From Anseranas semipalmata (lineage: Eukaryota; Chordata; Aves; Anseriformes; Anseranatidae), in contig VXAA01004024.1 of NCBI GenBank assembly GCA_013399115.1, positions 1-64,000 on the forward strand: DNA of 64,000 nt, read 5' to 3'. This document shows positions 36,201 through 47,950 of this stretch, piece after piece. Each line of letters begins with the position of its first letter. The first letter of the stretch is position 1. The notes below the pieces were generated by a model that had not been told where the DNA came from, ran no database searches, and worked only from the letters and a program-made list of their open reading frames with translations. Both the position numbers and the translations under genes were made by a program.

Positions 36201-38699
36201 ATATGCATCCACTTAGTCACATTCCCTTTATTGCTTCTAGTTAGTCCTTGACCTCTTATCCCTCTTAGATACACAGTTTTCTCTTCTAATGATCATGATT
36301 CCCTTCAAATTCTTAATGATGAAAATTTTGCATTTTATAGTTAAAATGTCTTCTGCAGACTTTTAGAGACTGCTCTTATAGGCATGAGCCAAGCACACAA
36401 TAGACATAAAACAAATTCTCATCAACCTCAAGCAGTGTAACATAGCAAGGCGGGACCAGATTCTGTCCTGTGCCTATCAACAAAGGATTGTATACGTACA
36501 TCACACTTTTCCAGTTTCACTGAAAATGTATGCTTTTGGTGTTTGTTCTACATTTGAAAGTTGTGCTGACATAGCAGTGTTATAGAGGGGAGTGTTTCGG
36601 AACACTCTTTTGCATAGTTGTGCTCGCAAATCTTTGCTGAGAACTGCTTCCAGTGTAACTCCCAAACTCTTTTGCTATGTTGGCAGTTTGTCCCCAGTTT
36701 TGACAGACACAGCTTGCATGGCTGCAAAGGAAAGTTTGACAGCATGACCTGAATGTAACTGATGCAGTTAATCTGCCTGAGCTTCTGCTAACCTGGATGC
36801 AGACTACCTGGTGCATCTCTATAAGTGTCGCATGTAGACAGCCTCTGCTGGGAGGCCTGCTGACATCGTTTCAGTGTGCGTGTCAAGAGGAGATCAGAAG
36901 CAGGAAGCTGGACCCACCTATCCTGTCATATACCTTAGCTTCTCTACAAAGTATTTAAGAAAACCCTGCTATTCTTACAGGCTGTAGGAGGCAGGACAGA
37001 CCAAATCTGCTATTACAGCTACGTACAGAAGGAAGGTGAGACCATGGTGCTTGGCACCCTTCTGCTAAAAGCAGCTAAACAAAACTCCAGTGTCTCGTTG
37101 ATTGCTGTAATAAAGGGGAGGAGAAAGTGATGATAAAGCCAGGCAGTAGCTTCTGTGCCCAGGATAAATCAAACAAAAAGGTGAAAATAAAAAACACACA
37201 AGCTGCTCACGAAGTCAAGTCATCTGGTAGACTTGATCTCTTGACTTGTTCTTGGGGGCAGGCTACCCAATCTTCTGAGTCAGGATTGCTTTTCATATGT
37301 CACCTGTTTTTTTAACATCTTTACTGTCTCTGTCTTCATATGCTGTAACCCTTATACCTAAAGGCCTCAGAACTCTGGATGGATCTGCTTATTTCTTTGT
37401 CTAAAGGAGACATTGCTGTATTGTCACCTTTAAAACCCTTAATATTTGAACCACCTGTTTCTGTGGAGAAACATCATGCTTATCTGCATCTTGGAAGAGC
37501 TGTAATGATACCCAGAGTTTCAAAGCAGCTTAACTTGACCTTTAACAGCATCAGGTTTGGCTAGGAGGAGGAGGGAACAATCTTCTGTCCAGGAGTGCAA
37601 GAAGAGGAGAAATGGGAGAAGGTAAGGCCACATGGTGAAGCCTTTAGAATCATATATTTCTCTTAGGCCCCAGACTTTTATCCTATGGACCCACAATAGT
37701 GGGTTCTCTCTGAACATCAGGTTTTGCCATTCCTGATTTTAGCAGAGTTACCCCAACATAAAGCTTCAAGAACACAGCAATGAACAGGACCCATAGCATA
37801 CAGAAAGGTCTCTTGCTTCACACCAGTAGAGTGGGTCTGCATCTGAAAAGAAACATGGCATTTGTGTTTTAGTTACTTGAAATTCAAAATACTAGTGTAT
37901 AAATGTGTGACTTATGAGGGACCTTCTGACAAACATAAGATAGAACTTTGCTGTGACATCAAAAATGCGACAGTGGTAAAGGTCTATGAAGTTAACAACA
38001 CTCCATTTTATATTTCATCCCAGAGAATGATGATAGGTCCTTTTCACTTGTCTTAAGTGTGCTAGCTCCATTATATAGATCCTGATCTGTAAACCATGCT
38101 TTGGCAAAAGTATCCTTTCTTGTACTTCTGTGATTGAGTATGCTTTACTCCATGCAATAATTGTTTACAACACACCAGTCTTCTACTGGTTGAAAACACA
38201 TTTATTACAGACAATGGTGCCAGTGCTTATCAGTTCTTACTGGCTGTTTGAAAACAAAAGCCAGACAAGAAGGCTTCTGTTTTCAGTGGCTGGTCAGGAT
38301 AGTACTGGAAGTCACTTCTTGGTGCTTTTCACCCTGTGCTGGAATACAGCTGTCAGTGCTCAGGGTCGTCTTTTATTCAGGAGTGCCTTCCTGGAAGTAG
38401 TGGCCTGGTGGACTCAGTTTGGGGCTAATTCTAGCACTGACCTCCCTTTCACAAGCTGTGCAGTGATGATGTTCCAGGCAAGTTTTCACACTGAGTCATT
38501 AGAGCCCTACAAATGCAGTTAAAACAGCCAAAAGTGTCAAAATGAGTCATAGTTTTCAAGTGATGATTGCTATTTTGAGTGACTATTTTGCATTACGCTT
38601 GCCAGGACACCCAGGAACCAATGGTGTTTAAGTTTCCCTGCTGATCTCCATTCCCACTGCATGACCAGATAAGGCAATTGTATCACCCGTATCACTGAA

Positions 38700-39110
38700 G
38701 TGCACCTTCCTCTTCCCCAGTTCTTGAAATCATGTTACGGGGCGTACACATCACCATGTCAGGAGGAAGTGACGGTGGGTGTCTATGAAAAGTTGCTTCA
38801 GGCAAAACAGGTCATTGCTCTCAGTGGCCAGCCCTCAGTGACAGACTGCACATCCAGTGCCTCTGCCTCGGAGGGAGCTGAAAGTGGAACAGAGACCGCT
38901 AGAGCACCCGAAACTGTGCCAAGTGTGTGGAGTGAAGAAAGGCAGGGTTAAGGACATGCTGGTCATGGTCACTCCCACGGAGGATGGACTTGCAGGACAG
39001 GAGCTGGTCAACACGAGGAACAATTGGACTTGCATGCATAGAGAAAGCAATCTCAGAGAAGAAACGGGAAAGCTGCAGCATGGGAAGAGTCATCAGTAGC
39101 TGGATGAGGC
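38700..39110 (+). pseudogene. Possible decayed retroelement coding remnant
   Basis: Two overlapping plus-strand frames (38700-38951 and 38857-39099) have protein-like composition that appears to switch between frames near 38,930. The first has CQEEVTVGVYEKLLQAKQV and the second RVKDMLVMVTPTEDGLAG; a CxxC pair (LCQVCGVKK) lies at the overlap. This pattern suggests a frameshifted old coding sequence, possibly from a retroelement. The family was not identified and no terminal repeats were seen. Confidence 0.35.
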
Positions 39111-42100
39111 TGTTTCTGTGATGCGAAGGGGCAGAAGGAAGCTGGAATTGCAGAGGAGGAAGTCAGCAAGGCAGCAAACGCACTGGAGCAAGTATATTTG
39201 CTGTGAGAATAAAGAGCAAGAAAGAAGCACAGTTCATAGGAAAAAGGAACAGCTTGCTTAAAGGGAGAGGCAACGGGGATGGGGAGAACAGATTGCTATG
39301 AAATTAGTTCACTATGGCGTTAACATAAGTTAACATAAACTGTTGTACATTCCCCACCAGCATACACGTGCACTCCCATCTCCACACACACACACACCCC
39401 AAACAAAACTTAGTTTACCAGAACTACCTTCAGTGTCCCAAAGCCACGAGAAGAAATCAAAAGGAAATAATGAGAAGAGAAAAAATTGGAGGACGTCAAC
39501 AGATACAAGAGTAAAGGAAATTATAAACAGAAGGAGAAGAGGAGGGGGTGGAGGAGGAAGGCAAAGTCTGGTGAGCTGAATATGCTGGAATAATGCTGTT
39601 TTTCACATAGACCTCATTTATGAGTAGCTCTTTCAGTTTTGGTCGCTGAATAGCTGGAGCTGTTCCAGCTGTTATGCAGGGAGATATTACAGTATCTGCT
39701 GCAGCCACAAAGAAACAGTTAAGAGCAGTGTAAACTGTTGCAAGAGTACAAGCAAGACTCTACTTGTAACAGCTACAAGCTGATAAAATTGTTATTGTTT
39801 GGCTACTAATTGAGGGGAAAGGGGGAAAAATCATACTGTAACCCTTCCCAGGGCACTATTTTTTCCCTTTTGCCTTTTTTTTCCCCCCTTTCCTCTTTGG
39901 ACATGAACTACATTTATCTGCTGTTATTCAGTAGATAGAGAGAACTTCATTCTTCCATGCTGTATGTCCAGCATTTTTACGGGCAATAGTGAAATTGGAA
40001 AAAAAAAAATAATAAAAAAAGCTTTCTTACACGTTTTGCAATTCACCAGTGATAACTCTAGTGGAGTTTCTAGTGAATACTTTCTTTTTTCTGTTTACAA
40101 TTTGAGATTTAGTGTCAAAAGGAAAAACTTGCAATTATCACTTCAGGTGTGCCAGCTTTAAGGGCAGTTATATTTAAATCAAATTTAGCTGGAAAAACAT
40201 CCATTGGAGACCTGCTCCTTGAGGAGTGTCATAACCTATATTTAAAGTTGCCAGATGTAATTCAGGAAATAATTTGTCCTCATTTCTTTATTGTCCCTAC
40301 TCCAAACTGGAGACCTACAATGAGAAGCTGGTTGGAAATACTCCTGTGTAACCAAATGCAATTTGAAAAACGCCCACATGATGAGACTAAAAGGCTTCAT
40401 TTGAAGCTATCAGTTGCAGACTGCGAGCTAGGTTTCAGCTGGAGCCCTGCCTGCATTCCTGGCATCTTGCCCCAGAGCCACAGACCAACCATATGTTTCC
40501 ATGCCCCGGGCCTGGGCCAGTCTGCCTGGAAGGCTCCTGGCTGCACGGCCCTCAGGCAGATCCACCACGCTGGAGATGGCAATGTCTCGTGGGCTGCCAG
40601 CACCAACTCTGCCTACGATCCTGGGACTTCAGCTTTGCTGCTGGCTTAATCTGATCGAGCTGGAAGCTGCTGTGGATAGATTCAGTTGCCCATTTTGTTT
40701 CCTCAGTGGCACCTTTCCACCACTTCTTCTACACACAGTTGGGAATGTGCAGCAGTGTGACGAGTTAGAAGAATTCACAGGCCAGGCTGAAAACTAATCC
40801 TGTATGACCCCCACCCCCACCCCCAAACACACACACACGCAGTTGGCCTGGCAGTCCCTTGGGAAGAGAGAGAAAGCAAAAGGTGGGATGTTTTTGCTGG
40901 TTGTCCACAGTTAAACCTGCTTCAGCTGGTGGTCCACCCGCAGCCTACATGGCCGGAGTCTGTGATCATCCATCAGCCATTATGGGCTCCTACCAGTACT
41001 GAAGGGTTTCACCAAGCAGGCAGGTCCAAAGTCCGTAACAACTAAAAATAAAATACCCTGCTATTTATTTCAGCACTTGGTGTTTCTTACGTTTGAATTT
41101 GATTTTGAGAAGCCCTGTCAGAGAAACAATTAAATGATCCCACCTCACAGAAGCTTTTAATTTCAAGAGGGAATAGATTCCCCCTGCTCCCATACATGAA
41201 CTCTCTTGGCTATGATTTTAAAAAAGACCTTCATGGCTAAATAAAATATTGGACAAGAGAATGGCAGAATGCCAGCCCTCTTTATCTCATAATATTATAG
41301 TAATAATGATCTCATATGATACTATTACCCTGTTTTATACTCATTTTGGCCTTTCCCTTCTGTCTCGGAACATCTCCTTTGTCATTCATTGATTTTATTC
41401 ATATAATAGCATTACCCTGAAACACAGGCTAGACTGAGGCTGATGCACATAACCACACAAGAAGACAGAGCAATCACATTCACCCACGGTGCTGTTCAGT
41501 GTAATATCTGTCGTCTTCACTGAAAGCTGCACCTCCTCTCTCTCTCCATTGTGGGCTCTAAAATAAGTAGAAACCATGAGCTCTGGGAGTCTGAGCTAAA
41601 AGGGACCGGAGGCTGAGGAAGTGAGAAAGTAAGAACTACCGCACACGTTTGCTTCTTCCCCAGCCATCCTCATCTGGGCAGTCATTAGGACACCAGGCTA
41701 AATTGCTCTTAGAATAGACCCAGTACAGACAGTTTCATGCAGCACCCGAATTTGTCTCTGGGAAGTGGTAAGAATTAAAACCTGAATCTCTTGTAATTTT
41801 TGCCATCAACTGAAACTTTAACAAAAAACAGACCATCACTAATCATATTGAGCATTCATTGGCGAAACGTTCCTCAACCAGTTCAATTTCCCTGTTCAAA
41901 CAACTTTACTCGCTATTCATAACGCTATATAGAAATGGCATACATGACACTATGCGCACATAAAAATTCCTCTAAAAAATGAAACACTTGCTAATCTTGT
42001 GTGGACATTGTGCTAAAAGTGTTGTATCCATCAAAAGAAAACCAAAATCCATTTCATGCAAGCTCATCAAGAAAACGTACACAATATGCAACCATTTCAC

Positions 42101-42188
42101 AGCTGCCAAAAGAGATCAGTCTAATTTCTTTTTTTAGCTAGAAGGGGAAATCTAACCAGGCAAAGCTGTTGGAGCCAAGAAGACTATC

Positions 42189-42237
42189 AAAAAAAAAAAA
42201 AAAAAAAAAAGAAAAAGAAAAAAAGAAAAAGTAGAAA
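42189..42237. repeat. Poly-A tract with A-rich continuation
   Basis: Twenty-two consecutive A followed by GAAAAAGAAAAAAAG-type sequence. It could be a simple repeat or a retroposon tail; no element body was recognised upstream. Confidence 0.85.
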
Positions 42238-45200
42238 CAATTCTGAATTTCATCCAAAGGCAGAAGAGATTGTCAGAGCAGTGCATGCACTGGGCCAAGT
42301 GAAATGGTGATGCCAGCAGTGACTGCTGACATCAGTGTGGCTGCATGTGGGGCATGTCAGCTAGGGAATTTGTTGGAGTGTTATTTGTAATCCTGGGAAT
42401 TACAGCTATAGAAAATATTTCAGGCACTTCTGTTTCTGGTATTCCCCTGTCCTGATCTCTTCCATCCTCCCCCCAACTCTGTCCCTCTCTCAGCCCTCCC
42501 CCATACAACAACTGATTGCCAGCTGGCAATATTTTTCTTTGTGTCTATGCAAAGACCATTAGATCCAAGCATGTCTCAACGAATTTGAGGATATCGTCTG
42601 CTTGTACATACTGAGTAATCAATAACTTCCATAGGACAACCATTCTCACTTAGCTTCCGTTTTCTTAAAAATATCTCAGGAATGGCATGAATTGTTTAAA
42701 TGTTTTAAATCAGCGCCAAGTGAAGTCCTCCCACTCTTCTCCCCACCCACCTCCAACCTGCATGCCATTAGAAACCCATTCAGCCAAAAGAGAGGCCAGA
42801 TGTTGAACTCATTTGGAAAAAGAAAGTGGCTTTGGACAGTGGGCATGGTGGCTGGGTGACTCTGCCCAGCTGGAGAACAGGTCACTTGTTCCCCTTCGGC
42901 AGCAGGGTCACCAAGCAGAGCGGACAGGGTGCAGGCTCCTTCCAGGGGCGGCATGTCAGCTGTCACACAAAAGATGGGTCCGGGAGCCTTTGTGACTCAG
43001 AGATACACCTGGGAATCAGCATTTTTCTGCTCTCTAGGAGAGTGCAACTAATGGCTCGCTCCAGGAATAAGTGACTTCATCTGGCTTTGGGTCCCAATGC
43101 AAGTAGCCCTTACAGACACTATGGAGATGTGCTTACATTTTAATGTTGTCTGTGGTCCAGTCACTCTTTAGGCCCACGTGGCATCCAGCCATTGTATTAG
43201 CCTCTGGAGACCCCAGTCACTGCCTCTGAAAAGGGTGATATGTCCCTAGGTAGGTATTCCTCAGATAAAAGGAGTGATATTATTATAATTACTACAGTGC
43301 CATTCTGCTGCGGATGGATTCCTTGGGCTCAGTTACCTACCACAAATTTAATCTGTGAGCATAACAGTCTTCTCCCCATGTTTTCACAGCCTGGCTCTTC
43401 AAAGTAAAGCCCTTTGTTCCCAGCTAGGAGGATAAATGGGTTTTAGCTTTATTTTCTCAGAGGGAAGCTTATGTGATTGCGCTGTCTGTCATCTGTCTAC
43501 ACCGATAAGTTTTTAACTGCCACAGCCAATTATAATTATTTCCAAAGAAAAACATCGCTAGAGGCAGACATCTCCATGATAATTATATTTCTATGGATTT
43601 TGTGAAAGGCGGCAGCAGACTGGGTCGGCGATGGGGAGGAGGAGGGAGAGGACGGAACGCAGGACCACACTGGGAACACGTCCTGCGAAGGGAATCTGGG
43701 AGACTTCAGCTGCCCCCCATGCTGGCCGCAGGCAGCCAGCCAGCCCGCAGGCACTGCAGAGGCTGGCGGCACGAGCGTCTCCCAAAACCGCTCACTTGCC
43801 GCCTCCTGTCCCTTTACAGGGGACATCGTCGTGGCTGCAGTGGGAGAGCAGGCACGGGCCATCTTCCTGCCGGCTGTGATGGAGGGAAAAAGATCTGGGT
43901 GTTTTGGAGCAGGCACTGGTGCTATTTTTGCCCTGGGCCTATACTTGCAGGTTGCAAAAGTTGTGTGGCAGAGGGGCTGGGTTGGTAGGTGCCTCCAGGG
44001 AGGACTGGTTTGCTAGATATGGCTGGAATATGCTCCGTGCTCTAACTGAAGACACTTAGTAACAGCATTGCTAGTAAATGCTTGTAATGTGGTAGACAAT
44101 GTGTTTTCTGTGCTCAGAGACCTGCTAATACAGTAATGACAGCTGCTAAGGCCGGGTCTGTACATTTAGGGGACCGAGCCATGATATTTGAAGTTACATA
44201 CAGCCTAATTCTCTCTGAAATCAGAAGGGGTTTTGACTTACGCTGCGTCAGAAGTCAGGTCTTTAAACAGCTTTAAAGCTATCAACCTTCCTTCTTTAAT
44301 ATTTTAGAACAACTGACCCTGTCTCTGAGCAAATCTTGACTGAAATGAGAGGTTTCTGGAACTGCCTTTGAGGACAGAGTGGAAAATTATAGTTTTGGCT
44401 CAACTGAACCATTCCCTGGAATCAAACATATTGTTTGTCCATTACAGACCTTTCTTGGATGGATCACAATACCTAGAGTGAAAGATCACATTCACCACCT
44501 AGGCACCATAACATATCATTCCTATAAGCTCATCGATAATCTGATCCATGTCTCCAGGGGTCTCACTGGAGTGGAGGGCAGCTGCAGATAGCACTGCAGG
44601 CAGTTGCTCTGTTGCCATCAGTCCACCACAGGTGAAGCAGCTGGTCTGCAACGTGAACCTCACGCGGCTTGGGCATGCAGTAAGAAGTATGGGTAAGAGC
44701 CAGGGAAGGGGGGAGTGTGAAAGAAGCACCATTTCCCTAAAATAGTTTTGAAATGGATGAAAAATGACTGCATATTAGCCATATCAAACAACTGCGAAAG
44801 CTTTACACTTTTTCACAGCATTCCTTTATTTTCGACTAGGTCTCCAGCAACTATTCCTCAAAGTTAATTCAGGCTTTGGTCTTTTTTAATGCTGAGAAGT
44901 CCATTAATATTTATTAATGCCACTTTAATCCCTTTTTCACCCTCTTGCCCAGGCATGATCTCTCATAAGAAGAAAATATTGTTGCTTTTTCTTTTTTCTT
45001 TTTTAAACAAACTATGGTAAGTTCAGGGTTGAGCCTGTTCTAAAAATGTCATATTCTGTAGAGCTATGATGTATAGCTTTGGTAGCCTGCCTCTGCCCTC
45101 CAGAAGGGTCTGAGTTAGATCTTAGGCCTGGAGAAAAGGATGCGGAGCCTATTCTCAGCTCTGCCACTGGCTGATTATGCGACCTCAGTCAGTTCCTTTA

Positions 45201-46246
45201 ACCTCAGCGTGCCTCGGTTTCCGGATCAAAAAAAGGAGTAACATGCTCCTTTGTGAATGCGTTGCGGTGCTAGGAGAACAAAGTATTACCTGTGATGTTA
45301 CTATTGTACTGTGACTTCTGCACGTGGGTGGTTTCTGCAGTGTGAGTGTTGTGATACAGGGCAGTGCGTGTGTCAAGGGAGCATATGAACACAGGCGGAG
45401 GTCAGGCTGCTGCATTTCTTGCTGAGGGAGACAGCACTCACAGCCAGTTTGACAAATCTATCTGCAGATACCCTTTGCTTTAGGCACACAGGCTTTTGTG
45501 TCACTCCTCAGAATTTTCCTGCCAGCTACAGCAGTCCCTGCCTCCTCTACATTGGTTTGTATATGTGCTTCATGCCTGTAGCAGCTTCACTTGCTGAACA
45601 CAGATAATGAATGATCGATGGCATTCCAAAGAGCTGTAAACCAGTATAAAATGGCAGATCGGTGCCTAGTAATGGTGCTAAAATGCCACCTAATTTAAAG
45701 AAGAAAACCGTGCCTCGCAAGTCATAAATGAGGGACTCGTGCACAGTTTTCAAAATACGTGAACTATTGCTATAGGAGCACTTGGGCCCACTATACAAGT
45801 CAGAGATGGGGCTGTCTTTTTCACAGGTTTCGAGGTGTTCCTGTGGCAAGCTTTTAGAGCATGCAGGGTTTGCTTTGCATACCTAGCTTGGAAAGGACAG
45901 CAGCACTGCCTAACATTTCTCACGGAACTGCCTTGTGCTGCATAATTCAGTTTCCTGAAATTCTCAGCAAGGAGAGGCATTGCAGACCTTTCTCGGCAGC
46001 AGAAGACAGAGCATTGCAAAACAGAGCATTGCAGGCGCACACCTAGCTAGATGGCACAGCTACCTGCAAAAAATCAGGGAAGCTGCATACACGGAGAGCT
46101 ATTTTGGGGGGATTTGTGGAACCCAGTTCAGTAGTATAGGAGACAGCACCTGACACAATGCAACACACTCTCACGCAAGACTCCTGGCTGCATGAAACCT
46201 CCTGTGAGCGCTGTTTTGCTCTGAGGCTAGCGTGGGTGCGGTGCGT

Positions 46247-46260
46247 GCTACCTTAGCAAC
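46247..46260 (+). promoter_or_regulatory. RFX X-box-like motif upstream of CD47
   Basis: GCTACCTTAGCAAC has the AGCAAC half-site intact and a slightly degenerate left half of the RFX consensus. It lies about 800 bases before the N gap that probably holds the CD47 promoter. Motif match by eye only. Confidence 0.35.
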
Positions 46261-46811
46261 AGGCGCGTGCTGCAGCCCTAGCCTCCTGCTCTCTGCAGCG
46301 GGAGGAGAGCATCCCCACAGTTTTCTGACAGACAACATGCTGTGCAGCTCTCCACAGAGCTGTCACTGTCCCCAGCGCCTGCCTGCGGCTCTCAGCATCC
46401 TGGCACTTAGTCTGGGCACAGATGCGTGAGCTACATCTGAAGCAGACGCGTCTTCCCCGCTAGCCACCAATCGAGCCTGCTTCTTCTGGCCTCCAGAGAA
46501 CATCATCCGAGTCGGTTTGGCAGGAGCAACATCGGCTGCTTCGTGCCAGCCCTCTCCCTCGTTTCTGGAGTCAGATGGCTCCCACCGCTAAAGGCTTGCT
46601 TTTACTAAACTTGAATGCCAGAGGGTGTCCGAGTGCTTTATGAATTTCTGGAGAAAGCAGACACAGTAGGCGAGGCATAGGTATCCGTAATCACTTCCAG
46701 GAGGGCTGGGGGAAGACTTTAAGAGAATGCAGTGAGTCTCAGAACGGGTGGGGGGGATCTTCCAAGTCACTATGAATGTCACGGCTAAGAAGATGTTGTA
46801 AGAGCATGCGA

Positions 46812-46871
46812 GGAAATTCAGTTTCTCAGAGAAGCACGCGAGACATTAATGGAAATTCCGCTTCTCAGAGA
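46812..46871. repeat. Short duplication, two 21-base copies
   Basis: GGAAATTCAGTTTCTCAGAG (46812 on) and GGAAATTCCGCTTCTCAGAG (46851 on) are near-identical with an offset of 39 bases. Confidence 0.8.
46850..46859 (+). promoter_or_regulatory. NF-kappa-B / c-Rel-like site upstream of CD47
   Basis: TGGAAATTCC fits the c-Rel-type pattern HGGARNYYCC and has a palindromic core. A related copy (AGGAAATTCA at 46811-46820) lies 39 bases upstream within a short duplication. It is about 210 bases from the gap that should contain the CD47 first exon. Confidence 0.45.
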
Positions 46872-46949
46872 ATTTTGATTCCGCCCTGGCTTTCACCAAT
46901 CCATCCCCTGTTGAACTTCGGGACTCTGACGAACATGACATATGTACAT

Positions 46950-47950
46950 CTACGTGCGGGTATGTGCGTCCCTCACGGGCGCCCCTCTCCCCGCCGCCCC
47001 GGCCATTTTAGCCGCCCCGCCGCAACGAGCCGCTTCCGCCTCTGCGCGGCGGGCGCGGGAGGGTAAAANNNNNNNNNNNNNNNNNNNNNNNNNNNNNNNN
47101 NNNNNNNNNNNNNNNNNNNNNNNNNNNNNNNNNNNNNNNNNNNNNNNNNNNNNNNNNNNNNNNNNNNNNNNNNNNNNNNNNNNNNNNNNNNNNNNNNNNN
47201 NNNNNNNNNNNNNNNNNNNNNNNNNNNNNNNNNNNNNNNNNNNNNNNNNNNNNNNNNNNNNNNNNNNNNNNNNNNNNNNNNNNNNNNNNNNNNNNNNNNN
47301 NNNNNNNNNNNNNNNNNNNNNNNNNNNNNNNNNNNNNNNNNNNNNNNNNNNNNNNNNNNNNNNNNNNNNNNNNNNNNNNNNNNNNNNNNNNNNNNNNNNN
47401 NNNNNNNNNNNNNNNNNNNNNNNNNNNNNNNNNNNNNNNNNNNNNNNNNNNNNNNNNNNNNNNNNNNNNNNNNNNNNNNNNNNNNNNNNNNNNNNNNNNN
47501 NNNNNNNNNNNNNNNNNNNNNNNNNNNNNNNNNNNNNNNNNNNNNNNNNNNNNNNNNNNNNNNNNNNNNNNNNNNNNNNNNNNNNNNNNNNNNNNNNNNN
47601 NNNNNNNNNNNNNNNNNNNNNNNNNNNNNNNNNNNNNNNNNNNNNNNNNNNNNNNNNNNNNNNNNNNNNNNNNNNNNNNNNNNNNNNNNNNNNNNNNNNN
47701 NNNNNNNNNNNNNNNNNNNNNNNNNNNNNNNNNNNNNNNNNNNNNNNNNNNNNNNNNNNNNNNNNNNNNNNNNNNNNNNNNNNNNNNNNNNNNNNNNNNN
47801 NNNNNNNNNNNNNNNNNNNNNNNNNNNNNNNNNNNNNNNNNNNNNNNNNNNNCTCGGGCACGGTGCGGCCGCTCCCGTAGGCAGCGCGGCGGCGAGTGGG
47901 TAATCGGCAGCTCCCCGCCACGGCACGCCGGTGGTCGTGAGGAACCGGTC
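46950..47950. promoter_or_regulatory. CpG island interrupted by the gap; inferred CD47 promoter
   Basis: Both flanks of the N gap are strongly GC- and CpG-rich (CGCCCCTCTCCCCGCCGCCC on the left, GTGCGGCCGCTCCCG on the right), in contrast to AT-rich surroundings. CD47 exon 2 starts 2.1 kb downstream. So the promoter and exon 1, encoding the signal peptide, most likely lie inside. A GGCCATTTTAG on the left flank resembles a YY1 site. Confidence 0.75.
47069..47852. other. Assembly gap, 784 N
   Basis: All bases are N. The length is not a round placeholder, so it may be an estimated size. GC-rich promoter sequence commonly fails in draft assemblies. Apparent open frames crossing it are artefacts. 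Confidence 0.99.

Larger units (their letters stand above)
30215..46950. other. Intergenic region between IFT57 and CD47
   Basis: About 16.7 kb without a convincing gene. The first 2 kb probably holds the IFT57 3' UTR; a possible polyadenylation signal is at 32395-32400. Simple repeats include a T run near 31401-31418, CA repeats at 39382-39397 and 40807-40839, and an A-rich tract at 42189-42237. A stretch at 38,700-39,110 looks like an old retroelement coding remnant. Stretches near 41,140-41,580 and 43,250-43,620 resemble conserved non-coding elements. Confidence 0.6.

Noticed and set aside
40149..40649. 166-residue plus-strand frame in the intergenic region
   Set aside because: It resembles no known family and has mixed, low-information composition; an open frame of this length can occur by chance in 64 kb.
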